From positions 1-62,053 of the forward strand of contig CALUXY010000008.1 in NCBI GenBank assembly GCA_944324855.1: a stretch of DNA of 62,053 bases, given 5' to 3'. A program made the position numbers and the translations under genes. The DNA comes from Candidatus Gastranaerophilales bacterium. Its GTDB lineage: Bacteria; Cyanobacteriota; Vampirovibrionia; Gastranaerophilales; Gastranaerophilaceae. The notes beneath the pieces are model-generated. The model worked only from the letters and a program-made list of their open reading frames with translations, was not told the origin of the DNA and searched no databases. This document shows, in pieces, positions 35,759 through 45,100 of this stretch (position 1 is the first letter of the stretch; each line of letters starts with the position of its first letter).

Positions 35759-36507
35759 TATTTATCCTCTGCTGTAATATCTTTGAATATACCCAACGGG
35801 TATTCCGGTATCATTTCGTTTTTTACCCTGTCATGTGCTTCTTCCGGAGTCATTTTCCAGTTTGTAGGACAGGTTGCTAAAAATTCAACAAACGTATAAC
35901 CCAATCCTTTCAACTGGATTTCAAAAGCTTTTTTCAAAACTTTCTTCGCTTGATTAATATGTGCAATAGAATCCACAGCAACTCTTGCAGAAAACGCTGT
36001 TCCGTCACATAAGGCAATTTGCTCCGCAACTTTAATAGGATAACCGTATGTCCCTGTAAACCTTCCCATTGGCGAGGTTGTAGTTTTTTGACCTAAAAGA
36101 GTTGTAGGTCCCATTTGTCCGCCTGTCATACCGTAGGTTGTATTATTTATACAAATACCGGTTACCTTTTCTCCACGTAAAGCGCCGTGCATGGATTCTG
36201 CAAGTCCTATTGATGCAAAATCTCCGTCCCCTTGATATGTGAATACAAACTTATCCGGTCTTGCACGTTTTACTCCTGTTGCCTCTGCCATTGCTCTGCC
36301 GTGAGGTGATTCAATACAATCAATATTCAAAAAATCATACAAGAAAACAGAGCAGCCGATAGAGGTTGCACAAATTGTCTTTTCTTTCAGCTCTAATTCG
36401 TCAATCAGTTCTGCTAAAATTCTGACAATAATCCCATGATCACACCCGGGACAGAAAGTGAATCTTGCCCCCTTTTTTATTGATTCCGGAATTTTAAACA
36501 CTTGCAT
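35758..36507 (-). CDS. korB: 2-oxoacid:ferredoxin oxidoreductase, beta subunit (ThDP-binding)
   Basis: The beta subunit binds thiamine diphosphate and an iron-sulfur cluster. It has FCPGCDHGIIVRIL, HGRAMAEATGVKRARPD and the diphosphate motif GDGDFASIGLAESMHGALRG, then INNTTYGMTGGQMGPTTL. Length is 249 residues, normal for KorB. It overlaps korA by 14 bases and korC by one, so translation is coupled. Confidence 0.93.
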   Translation of the reverse strand: MQVFKIPESIKKGARFTFCPGCDHGIIVRILAELIDELELKEKTICATSIGCSVFLYDFLNIDCIESPHGRAMAEATGVKRARPDKFVFTYQGDGDFASIGLAESMHGALRGEKVTGICINNTTYGMTGGQMGPTTLLGQKTTTSPMGRFTGTYGYPIKVAEQIALCDGTAFSARVAVDSIAHINQAKKVLKKAFEIQLKGLGYTFVEFLATCPTNWKMTPEEAHDRVKNEMIPEYPLGIFKDITAEDK

Positions 36508-37564
36508 AATTTTTCTCCAATATATTATTTACTGCGGCAGTAATTTCTTCTACACTCAGCCATTGACCTACCGGTCTATGAACCAAATCAACTTTGGCTT
36601 GTCCATTAACGGCAAGTTTTACATCATTAACCATTTGCCCCATGTTCATTTCGACGACAACAACGTTATGAACTTTTTGAGCAAGCTCATGTATTCGTTT
36701 TGATGGGAACGGTGAAAGCGTAATCGGTCTTAGCATTCCGGCTTTCAAACCTTGTTTTCTAAGTTCTGTCATTGCCGCTTTTATATTTCTTGTCATGCTG
36801 CCGAATGCAACAAGTAAAATATCCGCATCTTCCGTATTAATTTCTTCCCATTCAGTTTCGTTTTCTTCGATGGTTTTGAACTTCGCAAACAAATCATAAA
36901 TATGCTGATTTTGTTTGTCTTCTGCAGTCGCAACAGAGAATATCGCACGCCCGTCACGTCCTTTGGCTCCTGTTAATGCCCAGGATGAATTATCTATTTC
37001 AGGGTAAGGATATTCGCCAAATACCGCAGGTTCCATCATTTGACCTAAAAGTCCGTCAGCCAATATCATGGTAGGGTTTCTGTATTTATGTGCAAGATAG
37101 AATGCTTTGTATGTATAATCAATACATTCCTGAACGGTAGAAGGAGCTAAGACAATGAGTTTATAATCTCCGTTGCCGCCGCCTTTAACCGCTTGGTTAT
37201 AATCACCTTGAGCCGGATAAATATACCCTAATCCCGGGCCTGCTCTCATAACATTTACTAACACAACCGGTACTTCATCTGAGCATGCATAAGATAATGC
37301 TTCCTGCATAAGAGAAACGGCACATGACGATGATGATGTCATGGCTTTTGCTCCGGTTGATGCAGCACCCAATACCATGTTTATTGCAGCAAGCTCGCTC
37401 TCTGCGCATACATAGCCTAAACCGCGTTTGTACATTTCACTGCTTAGGTATTCTCCGATTTCTGTCTGTGGAGTAATCGGATAACCGAAATAACACTCTA
37501 AACCGGCATTAAGTGCAGCTTGAGCAATTGCAAAATTACCTTTTACTAAAACTTTATTATCCAT
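36494..37564 (-). CDS. korA: 2-oxoacid:ferredoxin oxidoreductase, alpha subunit
   Basis: The alpha subunit carries the pyrimidine-binding and C-terminal transketolase-like domains. It has VKGNFAIAQAALNAGLECYF with YPITPQTEI, and STGAKAMTSSSSCAVSLMQE. I choose the ATG at 37564, one base after the korD stop codon; the longer frame starts at a TTG inside korD. GAGGTG lies about 12 bases before the ATG. Length is 356 residues. It is the second gene of korDABC. Confidence 0.93.
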   Translation of the reverse strand: MDNKVLVKGNFAIAQAALNAGLECYFGYPITPQTEIGEYLSSEMYKRGLGYVCAESELAAINMVLGAASTGAKAMTSSSSCAVSLMQEALSYACSDEVPVVLVNVMRAGPGLGYIYPAQGDYNQAVKGGGNGDYKLIVLAPSTVQECIDYTYKAFYLAHKYRNPTMILADGLLGQMMEPAVFGEYPYPEIDNSSWALTGAKGRDGRAIFSVATAEDKQNQHIYDLFAKFKTIEENETEWEEINTEDADILLVAFGSMTRNIKAAMTELRKQGLKAGMLRPITLSPFPSKRIHELAQKVHNVVVVEMNMGQMVNDVKLAVNGQAKVDLVHRPVGQWLSVEEITAAVNNILEKNYASV

Positions 37565-37565
37565 A

Positions 37566-37775
37566 CTACTTATGCACCTCAACTATTGCCATATCAGGAC
37601 ATCTTGCCGCACACAAAGCACAGCCTACACATTCTTTTTTCGGGTCAACAAATTCAACAAGATAATCCCCGAGTTTGCTTGTCTTTTGACTCTTCTTAAT
37701 TAATCCTTTCGGACAAGTATTAAGGCAGATATAACATGATTTGCATCTGTTTTCATCGATTACGATATGAGCCAT
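37566..37775 (-). CDS. korD: 2-oxoacid:ferredoxin oxidoreductase, delta (ferredoxin) subunit
   Basis: This 69-residue ferredoxin has two 4Fe-4S motifs, CKSCYICLNTCPKG and CVGCALCAARCPD, and passes electrons from the Kor core to ferredoxin. The start is the ATG at 37775 with GGGAG nine bases upstream; an in-frame ATG five codons earlier overlaps that site. It is first in the korDABC operon. On the minus strand TTGACA lies at 37830-37825, followed by TATAAT/TAATAG at a short or 16-base spacing. Confidence 0.92.
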   Translation of the reverse strand: MAHIVIDENRCKSCYICLNTCPKGLIKKSQKTSKLGDYLVEFVDPKKECVGCALCAARCPDMAIVEVHK

Positions 37776-37903
37776 ATACACTACTCCCATACATTTATTA
37801 AACTATTATATCACTAACAGATAATGTCAACCGAATTATTAATATTTGTAATTTTGTTTTTATACCAAATAGATGATTTTTTTATCAAGTTTATAATATT
37901 TTT

Positions 37904-38003
37904 TGAAAATCTGCCGTAGATAACAGTATGGAAAACCATTAAGGTTTTTCATACCTCCTCCCCAAGTCTAGTAGCCGCTCTTAAACAAAGACGGCTTTTT
38001 TTT
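37904..38003 (+). ncRNA. Candidate small RNA with single-stranded CCUCCUCCCC between two hairpins
   Basis: A TATAAT box (37892-37897) lies before about 100 bases that fold as follows. Hairpin 1: TATGGAAAACC (37927-37937) pairs with GGTTTTTCATA (37943-37953), 11 bp with a five-base loop. Then comes an unpaired stretch starting CCTCCTCCCC (37954-37963). Hairpin 2 is a terminator, AGCCG-C-TCTT with AAGA-CGGCT (37973-37996), plus eight T. This is the architecture of the cyanobacterial Yfr1 RNA, which exposes a UCC-rich motif between two stems. No ORF fits. Identity with Yfr1 is not claimed; the promoter is the weaker part. Confidence 0.6.
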
Positions 38004-38006
38004 ATT

Positions 38007-38034
38007 TTGATTCTTTTTTATTTTTTTATATAAT
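38007..38034 (+). promoter_or_regulatory. Promoter of the ITPase gene, start at the ATG
   Basis: TTGATT (38007-38012) and TATAAT (38029-38034) are 16 bases apart. The -10 ends seven bases before the ATG at 38042, with no ribosome site, so the mRNA is probably leaderless. It begins four bases after the small-RNA terminator. Confidence 0.6.
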
Positions 38035-38041
38035 ACAGACT

Positions 38042-38611
38042 ATGAAACAAATTGTATTTGCAACAGCTAATCCTCATAAATTACAAGAAGTTAATGATAT
38101 TGCGAAAAGTGCCGGTATAGAGTTTATCCTGCCGGGAGAAGGTTTTAATCCTGTAGAAAACGGTTCAACATTTGAGGAAAACTCACTTATTAAGGCAAAA
38201 GAAGCGTATAGAGTATCAAAGAGAATGTGTCTTGCCGATGATACCGGACTTTGCGTAGAAGCTTTAAACGGTGCTCCGGGCTTATATTCCGCAAGATACG
38301 CAGGAACTCAGCAGGAAAAAATTACAAAACTGTTAGGAGAGCTTGAAGGAGTTGAAAATCGAAATGCCAAATTTGTCTGCTGCATGACTCTTTTGGGAGA
38401 TGACGGAAATCTTCTTTATCAAACAACCGGAGTTTGCCACGGTTCTATTATAAAAGAAGCAAAAGGCATACACGGGTTCGGGTATGATCCTGTATTCAAA
38501 GTTGCAGGCATGGATTGTACAATGGCACAGATGAGTGAAACTGAAAAAAACATGATTTCTCACAGAGCTAATGCATTGGGTGATGTAATAAATTATCTGG
38601 AATCTCTTTAG
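38042..38611 (+). CDS. rdgB: Non-canonical purine NTP pyrophosphatase (RdgB/HAM1)
   Basis: RdgB hydrolyses ITP, dITP and XTP to monophosphates and keeps them out of DNA and RNA. It has the start VFATANPHKLQEV, TFEENSLIKAKEAY, the catalytic LADDTGLCVEALNGAPGLYSARYAG (shown here as ADDTGL and GAPGLYSARYAG), and HGFGYDPVF. Length of 189 residues is standard. Its 3' end overlaps the opposite-strand efflux pump gene by 44 bases. Confidence 0.94.
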   Translation: MKQIVFATANPHKLQEVNDIAKSAGIEFILPGEGFNPVENGSTFEENSLIKAKEAYRVSKRMCLADDTGLCVEALNGAPGLYSARYAGTQQEKITKLLGELEGVENRNAKFVCCMTLLGDDGNLLYQTTGVCHGSIIKEAKGIHGFGYDPVFKVAGMDCTMAQMSETEKNMISHRANALGDVINYLESL

Positions 38612-40154
38612 CTTTTTTAGCCTCAAGCATGCGGCTTGTTTTTAGCATGTATATTAACGGAATAATCATAACTGCTAAAAATGCAATAAGTAAAAATACG
38701 TCATAAAATGCACATAATTTGCACTGGTGAAGCATTTCTCGGTATAAGGCTCCGTTTGCTTTTTTTGCTGCATAAACCGGTGCATAATATCTCATAAACT
38801 TATGTTGTAAATTTGTCAAATGTATCTGAAACATCGGGTTATGCCAGCTTAAGTGGTCAACAAGGTAGTTTTGGTGAATCTGCGAAACTCTTGTAACGAA
38901 CGTTGATGCCATTGCTGTCGAAAATGCGGTTACAATATTTTTAAATAAAGCATGTAATGATGCTGCATCAACCCTTTTATCTGCAGGTAATGTTAAAAAT
39001 GCCATTGCAGTAATCGGGACGAAAGCTGCTGCTACTCCAATACAAAGGATTACATTAGGTATTACTACAGCACTTAATGATGCTGTTGGATTTAATTGGC
39101 TCATCCATAACAAACATCCGGCCATAATTAAGAATCCACTTGATGAAAGAACTCTCGGTTCAATAAATTTTGATAATTCTCCGAAAACTATCAGTCCTAT
39201 AAAGCAGGCAATTGCTCTTGGAAACATTGCAAAGCCTGCCATTGACGGACTGTAGCCTATAAGGCTTTGTACAAACATAGGTACTAAAAGTAAAGTTGAA
39301 TAAATTATCATATTTATGAACGAACTCACCATTGTTCCGTATAAAAAGTTTCTATCTTTGAATACTCTTATATCAATAACCGGATTCCCCGATTCCAATT
39401 CCCAAACGTAAAAGAAAACAAAAGAGCATACGCTTATGCCTGTTAGCCAGCAAATCCATGTTGTATCAAACCAATTAAATTGTTCTCCTTTATCAAGAAC
39501 TATTTGTAAACATCCCATGGCTAAACATATTGCAACAAACCCTACAATATCAAAGCTTTTTCTTTCTTCTTTAGGAATCGGTTTTGTATCCGGAAGAATA
39601 AATTTTATTAATATAATGGACAATATACATAACGGAATATTAATAATAAATACCCATTGCCAGGACATATAATCTGTCAGATATCCGCCCATATAAGGCC
39701 CTGCAAGAGGAGAAAACATAGCTGCAATTCCGAATAAACCCATTGCAACTCCACGCTGTTCAGGAGGAAATGCATTCAACAGGACTGCTTGGCAAATTGG
39801 AAGAATACTTCCGCTTCCAATTCCTTGAACTAATCTTGCAAGAATCAGCATATGTAAATCTTTTGCCAGAATACAAAAAAGACATCCCAGAGTAAACAGG
39901 ATGATGCAATAAATCAAATACTGTTTTTGCCCGAAAAGGTTTGATAAATATGTTGTGACAGGAAGCATAACACCGCCTGCAATAATATAACAGGTGACGA
40001 CAGTATTAGCCTCATATTGAGTAGCACCAAAATAGCCTGCAATATTTGGCTGGCAAACATTTGTTGCAGAACTCGCCGCAAGTGATAAAAATGCAGGAAG
40101 TAATACAACAATCGCAATTATATATGGATTGATTTTTTTCTTTACAGCTTCCAT
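38568..40154 (-). CDS. emrB: DHA2-family multidrug efflux MFS transporter (EmrB-like)
   Basis: This 528-residue inner-membrane proton-drug antiporter has 14 predicted transmembrane segments. Motifs include the early LSLAASSATNVCQPNIAGYFGA and LVQGIGSGSILPICQAVLLNAFPPEQRG, the latter as RLVQGIGSGS and FPPEQRG, and the antiporter-type GLFGIAAMFSPLAGPYMGGYL. With the adjacent membrane fusion protein it should export hydrophobic drugs or bile-like compounds across the envelope. It lies eight bases behind emrA in a MarR-controlled operon. Its end overlaps rdgB. Confidence 0.92.
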   Translation of the reverse strand: MEAVKKKINPYIIAIVVLLPAFLSLAASSATNVCQPNIAGYFGATQYEANTVVTCYIIAGGVMLPVTTYLSNLFGQKQYLIYCIILFTLGCLFCILAKDLHMLILARLVQGIGSGSILPICQAVLLNAFPPEQRGVAMGLFGIAAMFSPLAGPYMGGYLTDYMSWQWVFIINIPLCILSIILIKFILPDTKPIPKEERKSFDIVGFVAICLAMGCLQIVLDKGEQFNWFDTTWICWLTGISVCSFVFFYVWELESGNPVIDIRVFKDRNFLYGTMVSSFINMIIYSTLLLVPMFVQSLIGYSPSMAGFAMFPRAIACFIGLIVFGELSKFIEPRVLSSSGFLIMAGCLLWMSQLNPTASLSAVVIPNVILCIGVAAAFVPITAMAFLTLPADKRVDAASLHALFKNIVTAFSTAMASTFVTRVSQIHQNYLVDHLSWHNPMFQIHLTNLQHKFMRYYAPVYAAKKANGALYREMLHQCKLCAFYDVFLLIAFLAVMIIPLIYMLKTSRMLEAKKAKEIPDNLLHHPMH

Positions 40155-40162
40155 ATTTCTTA

Positions 40163-41248
40163 TTATTTAACCTTTACTTTTGGAACTACTGACATCCCGG
40201 GAACGATATTATATCCTGTAATATCTTCTTCAAATACAATTTTTACGGGAACACGCTGTACAATTTTTACATAGCTTCCGACTGCATTTTCAGGAGGGAA
40301 AAGGCTTGATTTTGCACCGGTTGCTCTTTGGATACTTTCAATTCGCCCTTTAAATTTTTTTCCGGGATAAGTATCTATTTTGATAGATACCGGCTGTCCG
40401 GGATGCATGTGTGTCAATTGGATTTCTTTAAAGTTTGCGACTATCCAGACTCTTTTAGGTACAATCTGCATTAAAGGCTGCCCTATTTGTACATAGTTTC
40501 CTTTTTCTACACTTCTTGCAGAAACTTTGCCTGATTGCGGTGCGTAAATTTTTGTATAAGATAAATCAAGCTTTGCCTGCTCAACTTCCGCTTCCAGTCT
40601 TTGTATTTCTGCAGCAACAGCATCTGTTTTGGCTTGATGCGATTCAAGTGCAGATTTTAGAGATTTTGAACGTTCAGTTGCACCTTTATAGTTTGCATTT
40701 GCAACTGTCAAACCGGTTTTGCTGTTATCATATTCTTGTTTTGAAGCGATACCGGATTTATAAAGTTCAGAATATCTTCTGTAATCTTTTTGCGCAAAAT
40801 CGAGTTTTGAATGTGTTGATGTAACATCTTCATAAGATTGATTTAAGTTTGAACTTCCGACTTCAACTTCTTTTTGGGAAACTTTCAGTTGAGCTTTGGC
40901 TTCTGCAAGTTTTGCTTCCGCTTGGTGAAGTCTGACTTCGTAATCATTAGGATCAATTTCAAGTAGTAATTGTCCTTCTTTTACATCATAGTTATCATCA
41001 ACCAACAGTTTTACTACAGGCCCTGCAACACGCGGAGCAACAGAAATCAGTCTGCCTTCAACAAAAGCATCATCCGTTGATTGATAGAATGTTGAATGTA
41101 TTGCAGCGAAAATACCCAGCAGTAATAAAAATGTTGCAAGAATTACCGGAACAAAAACTCTTTTCTTTGCATATTCCGGACGGTCTTCTTCCAGAGATAT
41201 ATCTTCTTGTTTTGTTTCATTATCTTTATCTTTATCTTTATCTGTCAT
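40163..41248 (-). CDS. emrA: HlyD-family membrane fusion protein (EmrA-like)
   Basis: EmrA links the EmrB pump to the outer envelope. It has one N-terminal transmembrane segment (about residues 31-50), the DDAFVEGRLISVAPRVAGPV lipoyl-type half, a coiled coil with EAKLAEAKAQLKVSQKEVEV, the second lipoyl half LSYTKIYAPQSGKVSARSVE and IVPGMSVVPKVKVK at the end. The short repeated N-terminus DKDKDKDNET is unusual but hydrophilic. Length is 361 residues. It lies between marR and emrB with small gaps. Confidence 0.92.
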   Translation of the reverse strand: MTDKDKDKDNETKQEDISLEEDRPEYAKKRVFVPVILATFLLLLGIFAAIHSTFYQSTDDAFVEGRLISVAPRVAGPVVKLLVDDNYDVKEGQLLLEIDPNDYEVRLHQAEAKLAEAKAQLKVSQKEVEVGSSNLNQSYEDVTSTHSKLDFAQKDYRRYSELYKSGIASKQEYDNSKTGLTVANANYKGATERSKSLKSALESHQAKTDAVAAEIQRLEAEVEQAKLDLSYTKIYAPQSGKVSARSVEKGNYVQIGQPLMQIVPKRVWIVANFKEIQLTHMHPGQPVSIKIDTYPGKKFKGRIESIQRATGAKSSLFPPENAVGSYVKIVQRVPVKIVFEEDITGYNIVPGMSVVPKVKVK

Positions 41249-41260
41249 ATTATTAACCCC

Positions 41261-41719
41261 CTAAGATTGTATTTTTACATATTTTTGAAGATTATTTTTT
41301 ATTTTAAATAGTGTTTTTAAACAGTTATCAACTTCTTCCACTGATACGTCTTCAAGGCTTGTTGCCCATACCTCAAGTATAGTTGGAAGTACTTTTTCAT
41401 ACATTTTTCGCCCCTTGTCGGTAATAAATATTTTGTAAATTTTTCTTTTATTAACGTCAGGTTTTTTGGTTATCAATTCCATTTTTTCAAGGATTTTTAA
41501 AAGCCTTGTAATGTTTGGTCTGTCTTTTAATGTTAAAGTTGCTATTTGTCTTTGGTACATGCCGTCATTTTCAACCAGTGCAGATAGTATTGTAAACTGT
41601 TCCGGTGTAATTTCAAAATTTTGGGCGGTAAATCTTTGTACGGCAAGAGTTCTGGTTAACCTGCCAATCATAACTAAACGCATCCCAATTTTGCTTTTGA
41701 ATACTTCGGCTAAATCCAT
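41261..41719 (-). CDS. MarR-family transcriptional regulator
   Basis: This 152-residue winged-helix repressor has the MarR core: TPEQFTILSALVENDGMYQR, DRPNITRLLKILEKMELI and NKRKIYKIFITDKGRKMYE. It should repress its own efflux operon and release DNA on binding a toxic ligand. I place the start at the ATG at 41719, with AAGG upstream. An ORF extending 30 bases further would include half of a perfect palindrome that looks like its operator. It is first in the marR-emrA-emrB operon. Confidence 0.9.
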   Translation of the reverse strand: MDLAEVFKSKIGMRLVMIGRLTRTLAVQRFTAQNFEITPEQFTILSALVENDGMYQRQIATLTLKDRPNITRLLKILEKMELITKKPDVNKRKIYKIFITDKGRKMYEKVLPTILEVWATSLEDVSVEEVDNCLKTLFKIKNNLQKYVKIQS

Positions 41720-41731
41720 ATACAAAACCTT

Positions 41732-41759
41732 CCCTTGTGTTATCATCATAACACAAGGG
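41732..41759 (-). promoter_or_regulatory. Perfect 12-bp-arm palindrome, likely MarR operator
   Basis: CCCTTGTGTTAT (41732-41743) and ATAACACAAGGG (41748-41759) are perfect inverted arms with a CATC spacer. The site lies 12 bases upstream of the marR start, where a bound repressor would block transcription. Binding by the adjacent MarR protein is inference from position and symmetry. Confidence 0.75.
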
Positions 41760-41926
41760 TTAAAATTAAATCAAGAGGGAATTTGAATAAAAGATAATTT
41801 TTATTCTTAAGTAAAATGTAACTAATTGATTGGCATGTACAGCACTTGCCAAAATCCGCTAATCACCCAGTCACTTAATCACTTGTTTAATATGTTACAA
41901 ATTGTAATTGAAATTACGAATAACGG

Positions 41927-42149
41927 TTGTAAACTTTACACACATGCGATATAATAGTTATATATAGCATGCAACTATCAGGATGATTAGAGATTAAATG
42001 GAGCGTATCGTTTGAACGGATGTGCTTTAGGCTATTATATTAGCCAAGGAAAAACAGAATGTAAGGATTACGTAATTACCCTATGTAAAGGACATAGAGT
42101 CGGTTGTGTTGTGGAAAATTTTACCTTCTTTAGAAAGGAGGTGAAATAG
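41927..42149 (+). promoter_or_regulatory. Promoter and structured 190-base leader of the giant FliD-like gene
   Basis: TTGTAA (41927-41932) and TATAAT (41950-41955) are 17 bases apart. The transcript would carry a leader of about 190 bases. It contains small hairpins GGCTA-TTATAT-TAGCC (42030-42045) and CTATGT-AAAGG-ACATAG (42081-42097), and ends with the strongest ribosome site in the window, AAAGGAGGTGA, seven bases before the ATG. I could not match it to a known riboswitch. Between marR and this promoter only repeat-like sequence (GTCACTTAATCACTTG, near 41870) is seen. Confidence 0.55.
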
Positions 42150-45100
42150 ATGCCTACAATTACGTTTAGCGGCTTGAGTTCAGGCTTAGACACAAGTTCA
42201 TGGGTCGAGGCATTAGTATCTGTAAGACAGACTACGATTACGAGTTTGCAGGCTGAGCAGACTGCACAACAAGAGTTGTTGAGTGTTGTAAACAATATCA
42301 AGTCTTACTTCACAAGTTTTCAAACGGCGCTACAAAAAATAACAGATTCCCAGTTTGGAATTGCATCGTTGGATTTGTTCCTGCAAAACTTAGCTATATC
42401 ATCTAATACAAATGTTGTAACAGCTACAGCAACCCCTGATGCAGCGCGTCAAAGTTATGATGTTTATGTCGACCAGCTGGCGACAGCAACGAAAGCAACG
42501 AGTGGATATACCCAAACAGAAACGATGTATGCCAAATTTGATACAACACTTGGCACACTGGGAGTAAATGCCGGTACAATTACGGTCAATCAACAATCGT
42601 TCAGTATTTCACAAAGTGATACAATACAGGATTTAATCGACAAATTTACAGAGGTTGGAGTAATAGCTTCGTTTGACCAGGACAGAAGTACGTTTACTGT
42701 AAGTACTGCACTGAACCAGATAGATGACGGCACGACAGGATTAAAGAATGCTCTGAAACTGCAAAACACAACAATACAGGGTTCAACTTCCGGAACGATT
42801 GTGTATGCATCAAGGGATTCGGAACTGTATAAACTTGGTTTGACCGGCGGAGCTGTAAAAATTGAAGGCGTGAACCATACTATCACAAAGAACGGTAACA
42901 ATTATACGATAAGAAAAGATGGCGCAGCATCTGCAACTACGATTAATACGCTGGGTCAGTTCCTGGATTACTTAAACAGCAGCGCGGTAAATGCGGAACA
43001 GGCAACAGTTGATGACAAAGGTAATATTACAATCCGCGGGGCGGTTATAGAATCTGTTACAGGCGGCAGTAATATCAAAGATGTATTGAATCTTGGTGAT
43101 GTTACGGACAGAACTGTTATGCATTCTAACAATCTGACATGGCAGGAAGGTCATTACGCAGATTTGTCGACAACTTTAAGAGATTTGGGAATAACAGGCA
43201 ACAGAACCCTTGTTATTAATGGTGCATCACGTAATATTTCTGACACAACGACATTACAGTCTATCCAGAATACGTTAGCCGGCAGCGGTGTTAATATGAC
43301 GATAGATGATAAAGGTGTAATTACAATAGATACAAACGGGGCTGTAATATCCGGCACATTACTTGATGCGTTGAAACTAACTCCGGATAAAGGCGGAACG
43401 ACATTGACGAGTGATCCGCATACGGTTACGTATCAGGCAACCGGTGATACTTTGTTATCGACACTCGGTATAACAAATGCGATGACGTATACCGCATATC
43501 GTTCGGACGGTACTGCAATAACTGGTACAATCAATAACAACGGCAATTTGACAATCGACCAGTTTATTACAAAACTGCAAGGTCAGGGTCTAAATGCATC
43601 ATTTGATGAAGAAACACATCAGATTACAATAGATGACGGGTATATAACAGGTAATGTTGCAACCACATTGGGTATGACTCAATCAACCGTTACCCATCAA
43701 GAGAATGCAACAACCGATACGACACTTGCACAACTGGGAGCAACCGGCAACCAGACATTATCAATTAACGGTGGAACGACTCAGACTTACGGTACAAATA
43801 CTACGTTGAATACTGTAATTAATTATATAACATCTCAAGGCGGTAAAGTTACATTCCGTGACGGTATTATGACTGTTGAAGGTGTAACCTTATCAGGAAC
43901 ATTACCGGGGCTTTTGGGATTTGAGGCAACGACACAGGGAACAGCTGTTACATCAGGACCTATATCAATCGTTACTAATTCGTCTTCTACTAGTGATGAT
44001 TCTGTTATAGAAACGACTGATAACGATATCACTTTAACTTCAAAAATTGGTGATATTACAGGTACAACAAGCAACTATACTTTATCTGTTAATGGAACAA
44101 GTACTAATATAACCCAGAACTCAACCTTGCAAACTGTCAGCAATGCTATCACGGCAAAGGGCGGAACGTTTAGAATTAACGATGATAATACAATTACTGT
44201 TGAGGGTGTAAACTTATCCGGTACTCTTGTGACTGCATTGGGTCTTGCATCTGCCGGTCAGGGTACAGAAATGACGAGCCGCAACCCTATAACTGTGGGC
44301 GGGGTTGAAAACCTTGTGACAGAATCCAATACTCTGGCACAGCTGGGTGCTGCAGGTAACTCCACATTGACGATTAACGGTTCCGCAAAGACTTATGGAA
44401 CCGGAACGACTCTTGCAACTATATTCAATGATATAAGAGCGGCAGGCGGTACTGCAGTTATTCAAGATGGTGTTGTTAATATTCAGGGTGTAACACTTTC
44501 CGGTACAGTAATGAATCTGTTGGATTTAGAGGCAACGGTTACGGGTTCTACCGTTACATCCGGCAACCTGTCGTTTGTAAGTTCTACAACATCTTCGAGT
44601 AATTCTTCATTAACTCCGACGAGTACGAACACCGCTACAATGTCATCAACTCTGGGTCAGATTACGGGTACAAATTCTAGTTATACGTTGTCTATTAACG
44701 GAAGTTCAAGAACATATAACAGTTCAACAACACTTTCTGCAATAAGAAGTGCTATCCAATCAGCCGGCGGAACTATGGATATTGACGAAAACGGTGTTGT
44801 AACCATAGAAGGTGCAAGATTGTCAGGCACACTCTTGGGTGCCCTCGGATTGACGGCCACAGGTCAATCTACTGTTATGTCTAGCAACGATCCTATCAAG
44901 ATGAACCAGTCTTATTTGATAGACGGCAGTACAACTATTGGCGGTACGGGCAGCAATTCGCTTAATGTTGCATCTAACAGGCGTGATTATGCGATATATG
45001 ATACTTATGGCAATATTATCAAAGTCTCATCCACAGATGGTACATCCGGAAGCAGTACGGTTGATGACTGGATGGTGCAGATAAATTCCGCAATGAATAC

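Noticed and set aside
42001..42149. c-di-GMP riboswitch in the FliD-like leader
   Set aside because: The conserved core elements of c-di-GMP-I and -II could not be located by eye; only generic hairpins are seen.
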